Assembly (NCBI GenBank): GCA_002345215.1
Contig: DDVH01000025.1
Location: 1-64,000, forward strand
DNA from: Anaerolineales bacterium UBA2317
GTDB lineage: Bacteria; Chloroflexota; Anaerolineae; Anaerolineales; Villigracilaceae
Length of the DNA: 64,000 bases
Direction of reading: 5' to 3'
Shown here one piece after another: positions 51,802-59,514 of the stretch (position 1 is the stretch's first letter; every line of letters starts with the position of its first letter). The translations under genes were made by a program, and so were the position numbers. Below the pieces are notes generated by a model. It was not told where the DNA came from and made no database searches. It saw only the letters and a list, made by a program, of their open reading frames with translations.

Positions 51802-53016
51802 ATGAGTATAGAAACAAGCAAAACTTTTAAGATTTTAAGTAGTGTTATCGCCCTGATTTTGCTTGCTTCAATGTTTCATTGGCGGGCATCTCAAAATTAT
51901 AAAAACGCGGATTATTACAACTCAAATTTCTTTGTTTTTTGGCTATCTGGTAAATTAATGCTAGATGGAGAAAGTCCGTATAATCCTGAAGATTGGTCTA
52001 ATGGACATGAAAAATATGGAACCATCACACCAAAAGAACCTACATTCCTATATCCATTACCCCTTGTATTGTTCTTAACTCCGCTTGGATTTTTATCACT
52101 GGGTCAAGCCTATTATGTTTGGCAAATAATTAGTCAAGTGATTATCGGATTTGTTGTATATTCTTTATTAAGTCGCTGGAAATCTAGTGCACATTCTCGC
52201 TTGTTAATCCCTATTGTCGTATTTCTTTTATATTTCGGTCCCATATACCTAACCTTGCAAATTGGTTCTATAGGAGCAATTAGTCTTTTATTCCTTTTTG
52301 GGGGATTAAATTTTCTTGATAGAAAAAATCTTTTTATAGCTGGTTTATTACTTTCTTTCACGATGCTTAAACCCTCACAAGGGGTTATGATTTTATTTTT
52401 ACTAGGCACTTTTTTTCTTTTAACAAAACAATGGAAATTCATCTATGGAATGATTGTTGGTGGAATCCTACTATTAATATTAGGAATAGCATTAAATCCG
52501 AACTGGGTATCTATTTTTATAAATAGTAGTCAAGCCGCATTTGACCGTAGATTAGGTGTTCAATCAAACGTGTGGAGTTTTTCATACCTTGCATGCAATG
52601 GAAACTCTACTTGCTATTCTATTCTTGGAGCAAGTGGGATGCTGATTTTATTAGTCGCTACAATTTATTATTTATGGCGAAATCATTCAAAAATTAGCAA
52701 TTGGGAAATGTTAAATCTCATCATCCCAATTTCTTTCGTTGCCACATTGTATTTATGGGCGTATGATCAAATTCTATATATATTACCCATTGTGTGGATT
52801 ATCGGAACTTTTGTTGAAAAAAGTAGGAGCTATATTTTCCCTATTATCTTTCTGGTTATTTTAGATTTGTATTCTCTGTTTGCACTCTTGCAACAAGCCA
52901 CTACAAGTCATGACTTATGGAGTTTAGGAACAACTATTTTAGTTCTTCTATTTTGTTTCATTGCATACAAAATGAAACAAAAACCTGCTATTGACAAACT
53001 CGCTTCGTCTGCCTAA
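51802..53016 (+). CDS. GT87-like (DUF2029) membrane glycosyltransferase
   Basis: The 404-residue protein has about ten membrane helices. The first extracytoplasmic loop, with NSNFFVFWLSGKLMLDGESPYNPEDW near residues 38-65, is the usual acceptor/catalytic loop of GT-C enzymes of the DUF2029 group. YPLPLVLFLTPLGFLSL near 90 is also typical. Such enzymes use polyprenyl-phosphate sugars to modify envelope glycans or lipids. The gene begins 9 bases after yceD and may be read through from it. Confidence 0.75.
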   Translation: MSIETSKTFKILSSVIALILLASMFHWRASQNYKNADYYNSNFFVFWLSGKLMLDGESPYNPEDWSNGHEKYGTITPKEPTFLYPLPLVLFLTPLGFLSLGQAYYVWQIISQVIIGFVVYSLLSRWKSSAHSRLLIPIVVFLLYFGPIYLTLQIGSIGAISLLFLFGGLNFLDRKNLFIAGLLLSFTMLKPSQGVMILFLLGTFFLLTKQWKFIYGMIVGGILLLILGIALNPNWVSIFINSSQAAFDRRLGVQSNVWSFSYLACNGNSTCYSILGASGMLILLVATIYYLWRNHSKISNWEMLNLIIPISFVATLYLWAYDQILYILPIVWIIGTFVEKSRSYIFPIIFLVILDLYSLFALLQQATTSHDLWSLGTTILVLLFCFIAYKMKQKPAIDKLASSA

Positions 53017-53132
53017 AATATTGACTATGAAATTCACTTCCGCTTTCCCAATGGTGCCAATGACCATGGCCATGCAAATGGAGATGTTCACCTGCGCCAA
53101 ATGGAAAGCATAAGTTTTGTATCAAAGAATAC

Positions 53133-53163
53133 AGGCTGTCCATTTTGCGGACAGCCTTTTTGT
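53133..53163 (+). terminator. Terminator after the GT87-like gene
   Basis: AGGCTGTCC and GGACAGCCT form a 9-bp stem with a 7-base loop, followed by TTTTG. Confidence 0.8.
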
Positions 53164-53174
53164 TTATAAATCAC

Positions 53175-53270
53175 ATGTCATTGCGAGGCAACGTCTGCCT
53201 GCCGAAGCAATCTCAAAGTTGATTAGGAGATTGCTTCGCCGCAAAACAAAAGCGCGGCTCGCAACGACAT
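53175..53270. repeat. Dispersed palindrome ATGTCATTGCGAG...CTCGCAACGACAT
   Basis: Outer arms of 13 bases (one mismatch) and inner arms GAAGCAATCTC / GAGATTGCTTC fold the 96 bases into a long hairpin. The GAAGCAATCTC core is a repeat known in many bacteria. It ends 20 bases before metG and fills most of the 274-base gap. Confidence 0.7.
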
Positions 53271-53290
53271 AAAAAATATGGAGTTATACA

Positions 53291-55081
53291 ATGACTGAAA
53301 ATATATTAATCGCCATCGCTTGGCCCTATTCAAACGCAGAAATTCATGTGGGCAATATCACTGGTTCACATTTGCCGGGTGATATTGTCGCACGTTATCA
53401 CAGACTCAAAGGGAATAAAGTTCTCGTCGTCTCAGGGACAGATTCTCACGGCACGCCTGTTGTCATCGCCGCAGATAAAGAAGGAAAGCCTGTTGAAGAA
53501 GTATATAAAAAATATCATGAGTCTTTTATTGAAGTATTCAAAGGTTATGGCATCACGTACGATTTATTCACAACCACTCATAGCGAAAATCATTTCAAAG
53601 TTTCGCAATCTGTGTTTCTTGCTTTGCAAAAAAATGGATTCTTGTTCAAAGAATTTAGCAAGCAATGGTACTCCCCTAGTGCAAATAAATTTCTACCAGA
53701 CAGATATGTTGAAGGGACTTGTTACATCTGCGGATTTGAAAGTGCACGTTCTGACCAATGTGACAATTGTGGCAATGTACTTGAGCCTGAGAAGTTAAAA
53801 AATCCGCGCGCAAAGACGGGTGATGGTGCACTTGAATTACGAGATACCGAACATTTTTATCTTGATTTATCTAAGCTTGAACCTGATGTTAAAAACTTTT
53901 TGAAAGAACGTGCTGAACATTTTCGAGATACAGTCTTAGGCGAATCACTTGGAAAGATTGAAGCCGAAGGACTCAAACCACGTCCCATCACACGTGATTT
54001 GGATTGGGGCATTCCTGTTCCAGTTAATGATTCTGCTTGGGACACGAAAAAACTGTACGTCTGGTTTGAAGCGGTTATAGGATATTTATCAGCTCCGATT
54101 GAGTGGAGTCAAGTATCAGGTCAGAATGAAGCGTGGCGTGATTGGTGGACGAATCCAAAAGCGAAGCAATATCATTTCATCGGGAAAGATAACATCTTCT
54201 TTCACACATCGTTGTGGCCCGCAGAATTAATGGGCGTGAATGAGCAGTTCACAGAAATTTTTGCGGGTGATAAAACAAAATTAACATTGCCGTATGATGT
54301 GCCAGCGAATCAATTTATGAATCTTGAAGGTCAAAAAATTAGCGGCTCGCGCAATTGGGCGGTGTGGGGACTCGATGCATTGACTCGTTATGACCCCGAT
54401 GCGTTGCGATATTATCTGACTGCCAATATGCCTGAAAACAAAGACAGCGATTGGGATTGGGCAGAGTTTGTGGCGCGCAATAACAATGAACTGGTTGCCA
54501 ATTGGGGCAACTTGGCGAATCGTGTTTTGTCGTTTTGTTATAAAAATTGGGATGGGCATGTGCCAGATGTAGATTTAAAAACGCTTCGCGGCTCTGACCT
54601 CGACCTGCTTGCTGTGATTGAAAATGGATTCAAACTTGTAGGCGACTTAATAGAAGCCGTGCAACTTCGTTCAGCATTGAGCGAAGCCTTGAAACTCGCT
54701 ACATCCGTGAATCAATATTTGGATGTCAATGCGCCATGGTCTGCTGTGAAGACAGATAAAGAAGGTGCAGGCAAAACGATATACACAGCCTTGAAAGCAA
54801 TTGACTCATTGAAAGTCATCTTCTCACCTTTCTTGCCATTTACCTCCGAAAAGTTACATGGATTCTTTGGTTATGAAACTCCATTGTTCGGTGAGCAATT
54901 CACCGAAGATGTGACCGATTCTCTCGGCACGCATAAAGTGTTGAGATATAAGGGAATTGAAAATGTTTACTGGAAGCCGAGTGACTTGAAGCCTGGTTCT
55001 AAATTGAATCAGCCTGGTCCGCTGTTTAAGAAGTTGGAAGAGAGTGTGATTGAGGAAGAACGGGCGAGGTTAGGAAAATAA
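53291..55081 (+). CDS. metG: Methionine-tRNA ligase
   Basis: The 596-residue enzyme charges tRNA with methionine. It has the HIGH motif as AEIHVGNITGSHLPGD near residue 16, SGTDSHGTP near 48 and a four-Cys zinc knuckle (CYICG ... CDNCG) near 143-160. The KMSKS region is present as LEGQKISGSRNW near 350. An anticodon-binding helical domain follows from about 390. The KISGS form differs from the usual KMSKS and fits a subgroup with degenerate loops. No C-terminal tRNA-binding (EMAP-like) domain is present. GGAG precedes the ATG. Confidence 0.94.
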   Translation: MTENILIAIAWPYSNAEIHVGNITGSHLPGDIVARYHRLKGNKVLVVSGTDSHGTPVVIAADKEGKPVEEVYKKYHESFIEVFKGYGITYDLFTTTHSENHFKVSQSVFLALQKNGFLFKEFSKQWYSPSANKFLPDRYVEGTCYICGFESARSDQCDNCGNVLEPEKLKNPRAKTGDGALELRDTEHFYLDLSKLEPDVKNFLKERAEHFRDTVLGESLGKIEAEGLKPRPITRDLDWGIPVPVNDSAWDTKKLYVWFEAVIGYLSAPIEWSQVSGQNEAWRDWWTNPKAKQYHFIGKDNIFFHTSLWPAELMGVNEQFTEIFAGDKTKLTLPYDVPANQFMNLEGQKISGSRNWAVWGLDALTRYDPDALRYYLTANMPENKDSDWDWAEFVARNNNELVANWGNLANRVLSFCYKNWDGHVPDVDLKTLRGSDLDLLAVIENGFKLVGDLIEAVQLRSALSEALKLATSVNQYLDVNAPWSAVKTDKEGAGKTIYTALKAIDSLKVIFSPFLPFTSEKLHGFFGYETPLFGEQFTEDVTDSLGTHKVLRYKGIENVYWKPSDLKPGSKLNQPGPLFKKLEESVIEEERARLGK

Positions 55082-55124
55082 AAAGTAATCAGTACATTAT
55101 TATTCAATATAATGACTAACTCTA

Positions 55125-55163
55125 AACTGACTTGCCTCTCTTAAGAGAGGCAAGTCAGTTTTT
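55125..55163 (+). terminator. Terminator between metG and the TIR gene
   Basis: A perfect palindrome AACTGACTTGCCTCTCTT with its inverse (55125-55160) runs into TTTTT on plus. The genes converge here. Confidence 0.85.
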
Positions 55164-56464
55164 CATTCAAAAGATTTTTTAATCCTATATTCCTGAATAT
55201 AAAAAGACAAATAGCTAGCTGTCCAACCTCCAAGCATACCAATGACAAGTTGGATACATATAATAAAGGCTGTTATTATTAATTCTTCTTGGATAGTAAA
55301 ATATTCAGAAGGCGTATCACCAATCAAAATTAATGCAAAAAGTATAGCAAGAGGAACTCCAGATAAAGCGCCTCCCATTCCGCCTATTTTAATTGCTAAT
55401 GCTTTCGGAATATCTGTTATTGCTTTTGCTAATCGATAACTTGTAAAAGCCCCAGTCAAAAAAGGTGCTACAGCTACAAAAATTCCTCCAAAAAGAAATC
55501 CAAATATCATTATAATAAACTGTATTGGTATAGAAAAAGTACCGATAACCATAGCAGTTTGGATTATTTTTTTATACGGGGTATCTTTTGAGAATAATCT
55601 TTCCCTTTTCCTTTTTTCTGATGCATCTAACTTCATAAAAGCCAATTCATCTTCTATTCTTTTTTTATTTTCTATTTCCTCCAACATCTTTTTTTCTATT
55701 TCTTTTCGAGAAATTTGTTCAATCTGCAATTTTTTTTGAAATTGATATATCTGGTCTTCTTTCTCTTCTTTTTCTTTAGTAGTCACCCCCTGCGTTTCAA
55801 GCAAATTAGACTTAATATTTTCTATTTCTTCACTATATTTATTAACAACTTCATCTTTGACTAAAAGCTCGCCTTCTAGTTTTGTTTTAACATCTTCAAG
55901 ATAATTTATTTGATCAGTTAATTTTTTTCTCTCTAGGCGTTCTTTACGTTTCTCGCGCTTAGCTTTTTTAGCTTCGCGTTTACGCTGTTCTTCCTCTTTT
56001 TGGCTTTTAAGTTCTAATGACTCTAACTCTAAAATTTGATTCTTCCTTTTCTCCAATGTCTGAATCAATTTGTTATATGTTTTATCCTTATTTTCGCCAA
56101 AAAAATCCATATAGTGTAAATCTTTTAGGCTTCTAGGGGGAATACATTCGTCTAATCGTATTGGTATTAAGAAAATTATGTTTTCAGGTTGGAACAAAGA
56201 TATAGTGTAAGCATCGCGCATTTCTCTTTGAACAAAACCTTTTTTATTGATAGACTGATTCGAAAGGAAAATTATAATAACATCTGAATTCTCCATGCTC
56301 GCTTCTATAGTTGACTTCCAGTACTGCCCAGCGAAAAGAGAGGCTTCATCAAACCATAGGTCAATCCAACCTTCAGTATTGAGTCGGTCATACAACTCGC
56401 GGACAACAGATTGGTCTTCCCGAGCATAAGAAAGAAATACACGAAGTTTACGAGTTTCAATCAT
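55163..56464 (-). CDS. TIR domain / coiled-coil / multi-pass membrane protein
   Basis: The 433-residue protein has three parts. Residues 6-135 form a TIR domain: KLRVFLSYAREDQSVVRELY, a BB-loop region FDEASLFAGQYWK, VIIIFLSNQSINKKGFVQREM and FLIPIRLDECIPP. Glu81 in FVQREMRDA sits where TIR NADases keep the catalytic Glu. Residues about 138-290 are a highly charged coiled coil. Residues about 300-415 form three to four membrane helices. TIR domains of bacteria make or break NAD products in phage defence. Here the domain would hang in the cytoplasm from the membrane. The gene is more AT-rich than its neighbours and lies beside transposases, suggesting transfer. No sensor partner is adjacent. 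Confidence 0.8.
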   Translation of the reverse strand: MIETRKLRVFLSYAREDQSVVRELYDRLNTEGWIDLWFDEASLFAGQYWKSTIEASMENSDVIIIFLSNQSINKKGFVQREMRDAYTISLFQPENIIFLIPIRLDECIPPRSLKDLHYMDFFGENKDKTYNKLIQTLEKRKNQILELESLELKSQKEEEQRKREAKKAKREKRKERLERKKLTDQINYLEDVKTKLEGELLVKDEVVNKYSEEIENIKSNLLETQGVTTKEKEEKEDQIYQFQKKLQIEQISRKEIEKKMLEEIENKKRIEDELAFMKLDASEKRKRERLFSKDTPYKKIIQTAMVIGTFSIPIQFIIMIFGFLFGGIFVAVAPFLTGAFTSYRLAKAITDIPKALAIKIGGMGGALSGVPLAILFALILIGDTPSEYFTIQEELIITAFIICIQLVIGMLGGWTASYLSFYIQEYRIKKSFE

Positions 56465-56520
56465 AATTTTCCCAACAAATCTATTTTAACGTATAAAGTC
56501 GAACCTTCCAACTAACATGG

Positions 56521-56550
56521 TGAGATTAATTTTACCCGTAGATTCGTTTC
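56521..56550. repeat. Direct repeat flanking the first RAYT gene, left copy
   Basis: A 30-base sequence with core TTAATTTTACCCGTAGATTC matches 57376-57405 at 29 of 30 positions. The GTGCGACGCAC palindrome follows at 56578-56588. The two direct copies frame the transposase gene. Confidence 0.75.
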
Positions 56551-56604
56551 CTTAGCGAGGAAATCTCAACCAAAAATGTGCGACGCACTCCGGGCGCAAC
56601 ACAC

Positions 56605-57186
56605 TTAATCTAAAAATAAATACCGCCTTAATCCCTTTTGTGTTTTTTCGGGTGGAATGTAATTCATCACAAAATCTTCGTAAGCTTCAGGTGTGCCAAA
56701 GTTATCTTTTACAAATTGATGATCAACCAAAGTTCCCTTTCTTTTGCCGATAAATTCAGCATAGTTTGAGTAAATCCATTGTTCAGGTTTCACTACAATA
56801 TTTGCATCAAGTGGGTTTCGGTGAATGTAACGGCATAAATGCAATAAATATTCATTGGTATCTACATGAATGGATTTGAATGCACTTTCAAATAAAGTAC
56901 CTGAAAGTTTGTATTTCGTATTAAACGCCTTTGTATAAATATTGAAAACTGCTTGCATGAATTGGCTAATTTCAATATCCCCATCTTGACGCAAAAGAAG
57001 ATGAAAGTGATTATCCATTAAACAATATGCAATAACAGTAATTCCGCAGCGTTTCATTTCTTTCTTGATATATTTCAAGAGAAATTTATAGTCCGCATCG
57101 TTGCGGAAAACATTATTATGATGTACACCACGATTATAGATGTGATAGTAATTATTTGGGAGAAAAATTGTTTTTCTTCTAGCCAT
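56605..57186 (-). CDS. REP-associated tyrosine transposase (RAYT, IS200/IS605-like)
   Basis: The 193-residue protein has the Y1 transposase fold: YYHIYNRGVHHNNVF near residue 13, the HUH motif MDNHFHLLL (His60, His62), then YTKAFNTKYKLSGTLFE near 84 with candidate catalytic tyrosines. The end YLLHLCRYIHRNPLDANIV and WIYSNYAEFIG is typical of RAYTs. RAYTs are single-copy relatives of IS200 transposases that spread or maintain REP palindromes. The gene is flanked by 30-base direct repeats and GTGCGACGCAC palindromes, as expected for its cognate elements. It looks intact. Confidence 0.85.
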   Translation of the reverse strand: MARRKTIFLPNNYYHIYNRGVHHNNVFRNDADYKFLLKYIKKEMKRCGITVIAYCLMDNHFHLLLRQDGDIEISQFMQAVFNIYTKAFNTKYKLSGTLFESAFKSIHVDTNEYLLHLCRYIHRNPLDANIVVKPEQWIYSNYAEFIGKRKGTLVDHQFVKDNFGTPEAYEDFVMNYIPPEKTQKGLRRYLFLD

Positions 57187-57203
57187 ACACCACCTGTGAA
57201 TGG

Positions 57204-57291
57204 GTGCGTCGCACCTTTGTTAATAAGATTAGTTCGCAGTCAAGATTTTACTTGTTAATCAGATAAATCTAAAAAGTATGGTGCGACGCAC
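57204..57291. repeat. REP doublet (GTGCGTCGCAC ... GTGCGACGCAC)
   Basis: Two 11-base palindromes at 57204-57214 and 57281-57291 stand in inverted order around a 66-base AT-rich middle, a REPIN-like layout. Further copies lie at 57356-57366, 57434-57442 (partial) and 56578-56588. Confidence 0.7.
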
Positions 57292-57355
57292 TTACTTAGC
57301 ATACATCCTATTGCTCAAACCACAACAAAATCGCGGCGATTAAGGTAGAGACAGG

Positions 57356-57442
57356 GTACGTCGCACTTAGTATAGTGAAATTAATTTTACCCGTAGATTC
57401 GTTTCTCTACCTAAGAAAATGCCAAGTTAAGAAGTGCGACAC
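57356..57442. repeat. REP-like element containing the right copy of the 30-base direct repeat
   Basis: GTACGTCGCACTT (57356-57368) and AAGTGCGACAC (57432-57442) are inverted relative to each other. Between them is the second copy of the 30-base repeat (57376-57405). The same palindromes lie around the left copy, so both repeats belong to the transposase's element family. Confidence 0.65.
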
Positions 57443-57448
57443 AAAACA

Positions 57449-57469
57449 GGGCGACCACAAGGGTCGCCC
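57449..57469. repeat. GGGCGACC-ACAA-GGGTCGCCC hairpin
   Basis: An 8-9 bp stem lies 7 bases past the stop of the second transposase gene. It belongs to the family of 3092-3153. Confidence 0.65.
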
Positions 57470-57476
57470 ATACGTA

Positions 57477-58067
57477 TCATGGTTTCTTGAAATTTGGGTT
57501 TTCTTCATCTTCATCCCAATTCATTGGGTTTGATTGAATGTAATCTCGAATACGATTCAAATCCTTTTCATCCCGAATTACATGTTCATAATAATTTCTT
57601 TGCCATAGGCGTTTGTAAAATTGTTGCCAATTTTTATTGTCCACGCCTTTGATGTATTCATTGGTTGTAATGGATTTGAATGCACCAATCATGTCACCCA
57701 ACGTAGGGGCAGGTCTTGTGCCTGCCCTGCTATTACGAGAATCCACAAAATTTTGCGCATCCATGTTTTGGGCAACCACGAGGGTTGCCCCTACGGGTTC
57801 AATGATGGCAATAATTCCATGAAAATGATTAGGCATAATTTGGTAAACATCTAATTCAATATTTGTAAATCGTTCGAGCAAAGCAAGCCATTGTTCAATG
57901 ACCATCATCCCTGCTTCGTTCAAAATCATTTCGTTATTAACAATTTCACCAAACAGACATTCGCGGTTCTGCATATTAATCGTCACATAATATGCTCCTG
58001 CTTGGGAGTACTCGTAATCTTTCAGACGAATCGAACGGCGGTGATGTTTTTGTGGGTCAAATTTCAT
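57477..58067 (-). CDS. Second RAYT-like transposase with a repeat inserted in frame
   Basis: The 196-residue protein has the Y1 transposase fold: HHRRSIRLKDYEYSQAGAYYVTI near residue 8, the HUH motif MPNHFHGII (His81, His83) and the late SITTNEYIKGV and WQRNYYEHVIRDEKDLNRIRDYI segments. It belongs to a different RAYT subgroup from its neighbour. Residues about 92-122 (VGATLVVAQ ... RAGTRPAPT) are encoded by a palindromic element, not by family sequence. The frame is kept open through it. It may still be active, since the insertion lies in a loop after the HUH strand. Confidence 0.8.
   Translation of the reverse strand: MKFDPQKHHRRSIRLKDYEYSQAGAYYVTINMQNRECLFGEIVNNEMILNEAGMMVIEQWLALLERFTNIELDVYQIMPNHFHGIIAIIEPVGATLVVAQNMDAQNFVDSRNSRAGTRPAPTLGDMIGAFKSITTNEYIKGVDNKNWQQFYKRLWQRNYYEHVIRDEKDLNRIRDYIQSNPMNWDEDEENPNFKKP
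57703..57794. repeat. 92-base palindromic element inside the second RAYT gene
   Basis: Outer inverted ends GTAGGGGCA and TGCCCCTAC frame two hairpins (GGGCAGG...CCTGCCC and GGGCAACC...GGTTGCCC). The outer ends match those of the intergenic repeat at 3092. The element is read through in frame. Confidence 0.75.
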
Positions 58068-58186
58068 TTCAGAAAATTTTATCTCTTAATTCTTAACTTT
58101 CCAACCTCGTTAAAATATCCTCCCCTAGCAGGGTGTAAACTCAAAGCAAAATCATTACAATCAAATCAAAAAATCAGGAGAATGAA

Positions 58187-59383
58187 ATGACAACTGTAAC
58201 GGCTGAAGTTTCTGTAAATGCGTCGGTCAAAATGGCGTATCGAGCGTTTACCAATTCCACATCATTAAGAGAATGGTTATGTGATGTCGCAACTGTGTCG
58301 CCACATGTGAATGGACGCATGTATTTATGGTGGGTCGGAGATTTTTATTCGAGTGGTCATTACCTTGAATTGGATGAAAATAAAAAAGTCAAATTCCGTT
58401 GGTTTGCACATGATGAATCCGCGCCTACGGAAGTCACTGTGACGTTTGAAGAAAACAAGGCTGGGGTTAAAGTCAAACTTGAACATGCAGTACCAGATGG
58501 CGCGTCATGGAAAGAAGCGGCTGAAGGATTTAAACATCATTGGTCAGAGAGTCTTGAAAATCTAAAATCCATTTTAGAAACTGGAATTGATTTACGCATC
58601 TCGACTCGTCCCATGTTGGGAATTGTCCCTGGAGATTTTACTGATGAACAAGCAAAGGCTTTGGGTGTACCAACACTTGAAGGTTTGCGACTCGATGGTT
58701 TAGTTGATGGCATGGGAGCGCAACAAGCAGGTTTGCAAAAAGATGATGTGTTGATTGGCATGGCGGGCAAAGAAATTACAAGTGATTTCAATACATTGGT
58801 GCAAGCCATTGCTGGCAAAAAAGGCGGCGATACGGTTGAAGTTAATTTTTATCGCGGTGCTGAAAAGAAAAATGTGATGATGACATTAAGCAAACGCCCA
58901 ATGCCTAATGTGCCATTTAATCCAAAAGAACTTGCAAAACAAGCACGCGAATTAATTGAACCTGGTTTAGCAGAATTAGAAAAAGTTTTTGAAGGTTACA
59001 CCGATGAACAAGCCATGAAAAAACCTGACCCGAAAGAATGGAGCGCGTTAGAAGTTGTAGCACATCTCATTCACAACGAACGTGGTCAAACAACTTTTCT
59101 AGCAAGTTTAATAGATGGCTACGAACTAATAACCGATGGATTTGGAAATAACATCACGCAACAAGTGGAAGCAACAGTCAAAGCATATCCTTCTATCAAA
59201 TTAATGCTTGAAGAATTACGCCGTTCGGTTGAAGAAGTTTTATTGTTTACCGAAATGATTCCACAAGAGTTTACTGAAAACAAAGGTAGTTACTATCGTT
59301 TTGCATCTGGAATTTTGCAACCGAACTTTCACATCAATGCTCATTTAGAGCAGATAATAAATACGCTTGAAGCTACAAAATAA
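58187..59383 (+). CDS. SRPBCC - PDZ - DinB three-domain protein
   Basis: The 398-residue protein joins three known folds. Residues 1-132 are an AHSA1-type SRPBCC ligand-binding domain (VSVNASVKMAYRAFTNSTSLREWL, GHYLELDENKKVKFRW, HHWSESLENLKSIL). Residues about 140-240 are a PDZ domain (LGIVPGDFT, VDGMGAQQAGLQKDDVLIGMAGKEI). Residues about 248-398 are a DinB-like four-helix domain (EWSALEVVAHLIHNERG with a metal His, and a final NFHINAHLEQI with two more). SRPBCC domains bind hydrophobic ligands, DinB domains bind metals and often thiol cofactors. The joint function is unknown. AGGAG precedes the ATG. Confidence 0.8.
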   Translation: MTTVTAEVSVNASVKMAYRAFTNSTSLREWLCDVATVSPHVNGRMYLWWVGDFYSSGHYLELDENKKVKFRWFAHDESAPTEVTVTFEENKAGVKVKLEHAVPDGASWKEAAEGFKHHWSESLENLKSILETGIDLRISTRPMLGIVPGDFTDEQAKALGVPTLEGLRLDGLVDGMGAQQAGLQKDDVLIGMAGKEITSDFNTLVQAIAGKKGGDTVEVNFYRGAEKKNVMMTLSKRPMPNVPFNPKELAKQARELIEPGLAELEKVFEGYTDEQAMKKPDPKEWSALEVVAHLIHNERGQTTFLASLIDGYELITDGFGNNITQQVEATVKAYPSIKLMLEELRRSVEEVLLFTEMIPQEFTENKGSYYRFASGILQPNFHINAHLEQIINTLEATK

Positions 59384-59390
59384 AATGAAA

Positions 59391-59417
59391 GCGGACAGTC
59401 ACAGACTGTCCGTTTTT
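59391..59417 (+). terminator. Terminator after the three-domain gene
   Basis: CGGACAGTC-ACA-GACTGTCCG followed by TTTTT lies 8 bases past the stop. Confidence 0.85.
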
Positions 59418-59445
59418 GATTAGACCTCTTGCAAAAGTCTTTTTT

Positions 59446-59511
59446 GCCACAGAGACCACAGAGAAAAAAGAGTTTAAGAGTCTTTCTCAAAAATCTCTGT
59501 GCCTCTGTGGC
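59446..59511. repeat. GCCACAGAG palindromic repeat, copy 4
   Basis: GCCACAGAGACCACAGAG at one end and CTCTGTGCCTCTGTGGC at the other. The centre differs in length from copies 1-3. It lies just past the stop of the mtnN-like gene. Confidence 0.85.
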
Positions 59512-59514
59512 TAA

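Noticed and set aside
56605..58067. A complete IS200/IS605 element with TnpB
   Set aside because: No TnpB/IscB gene or omega-RNA-like end is present; the two genes belong to different RAYT subgroups.
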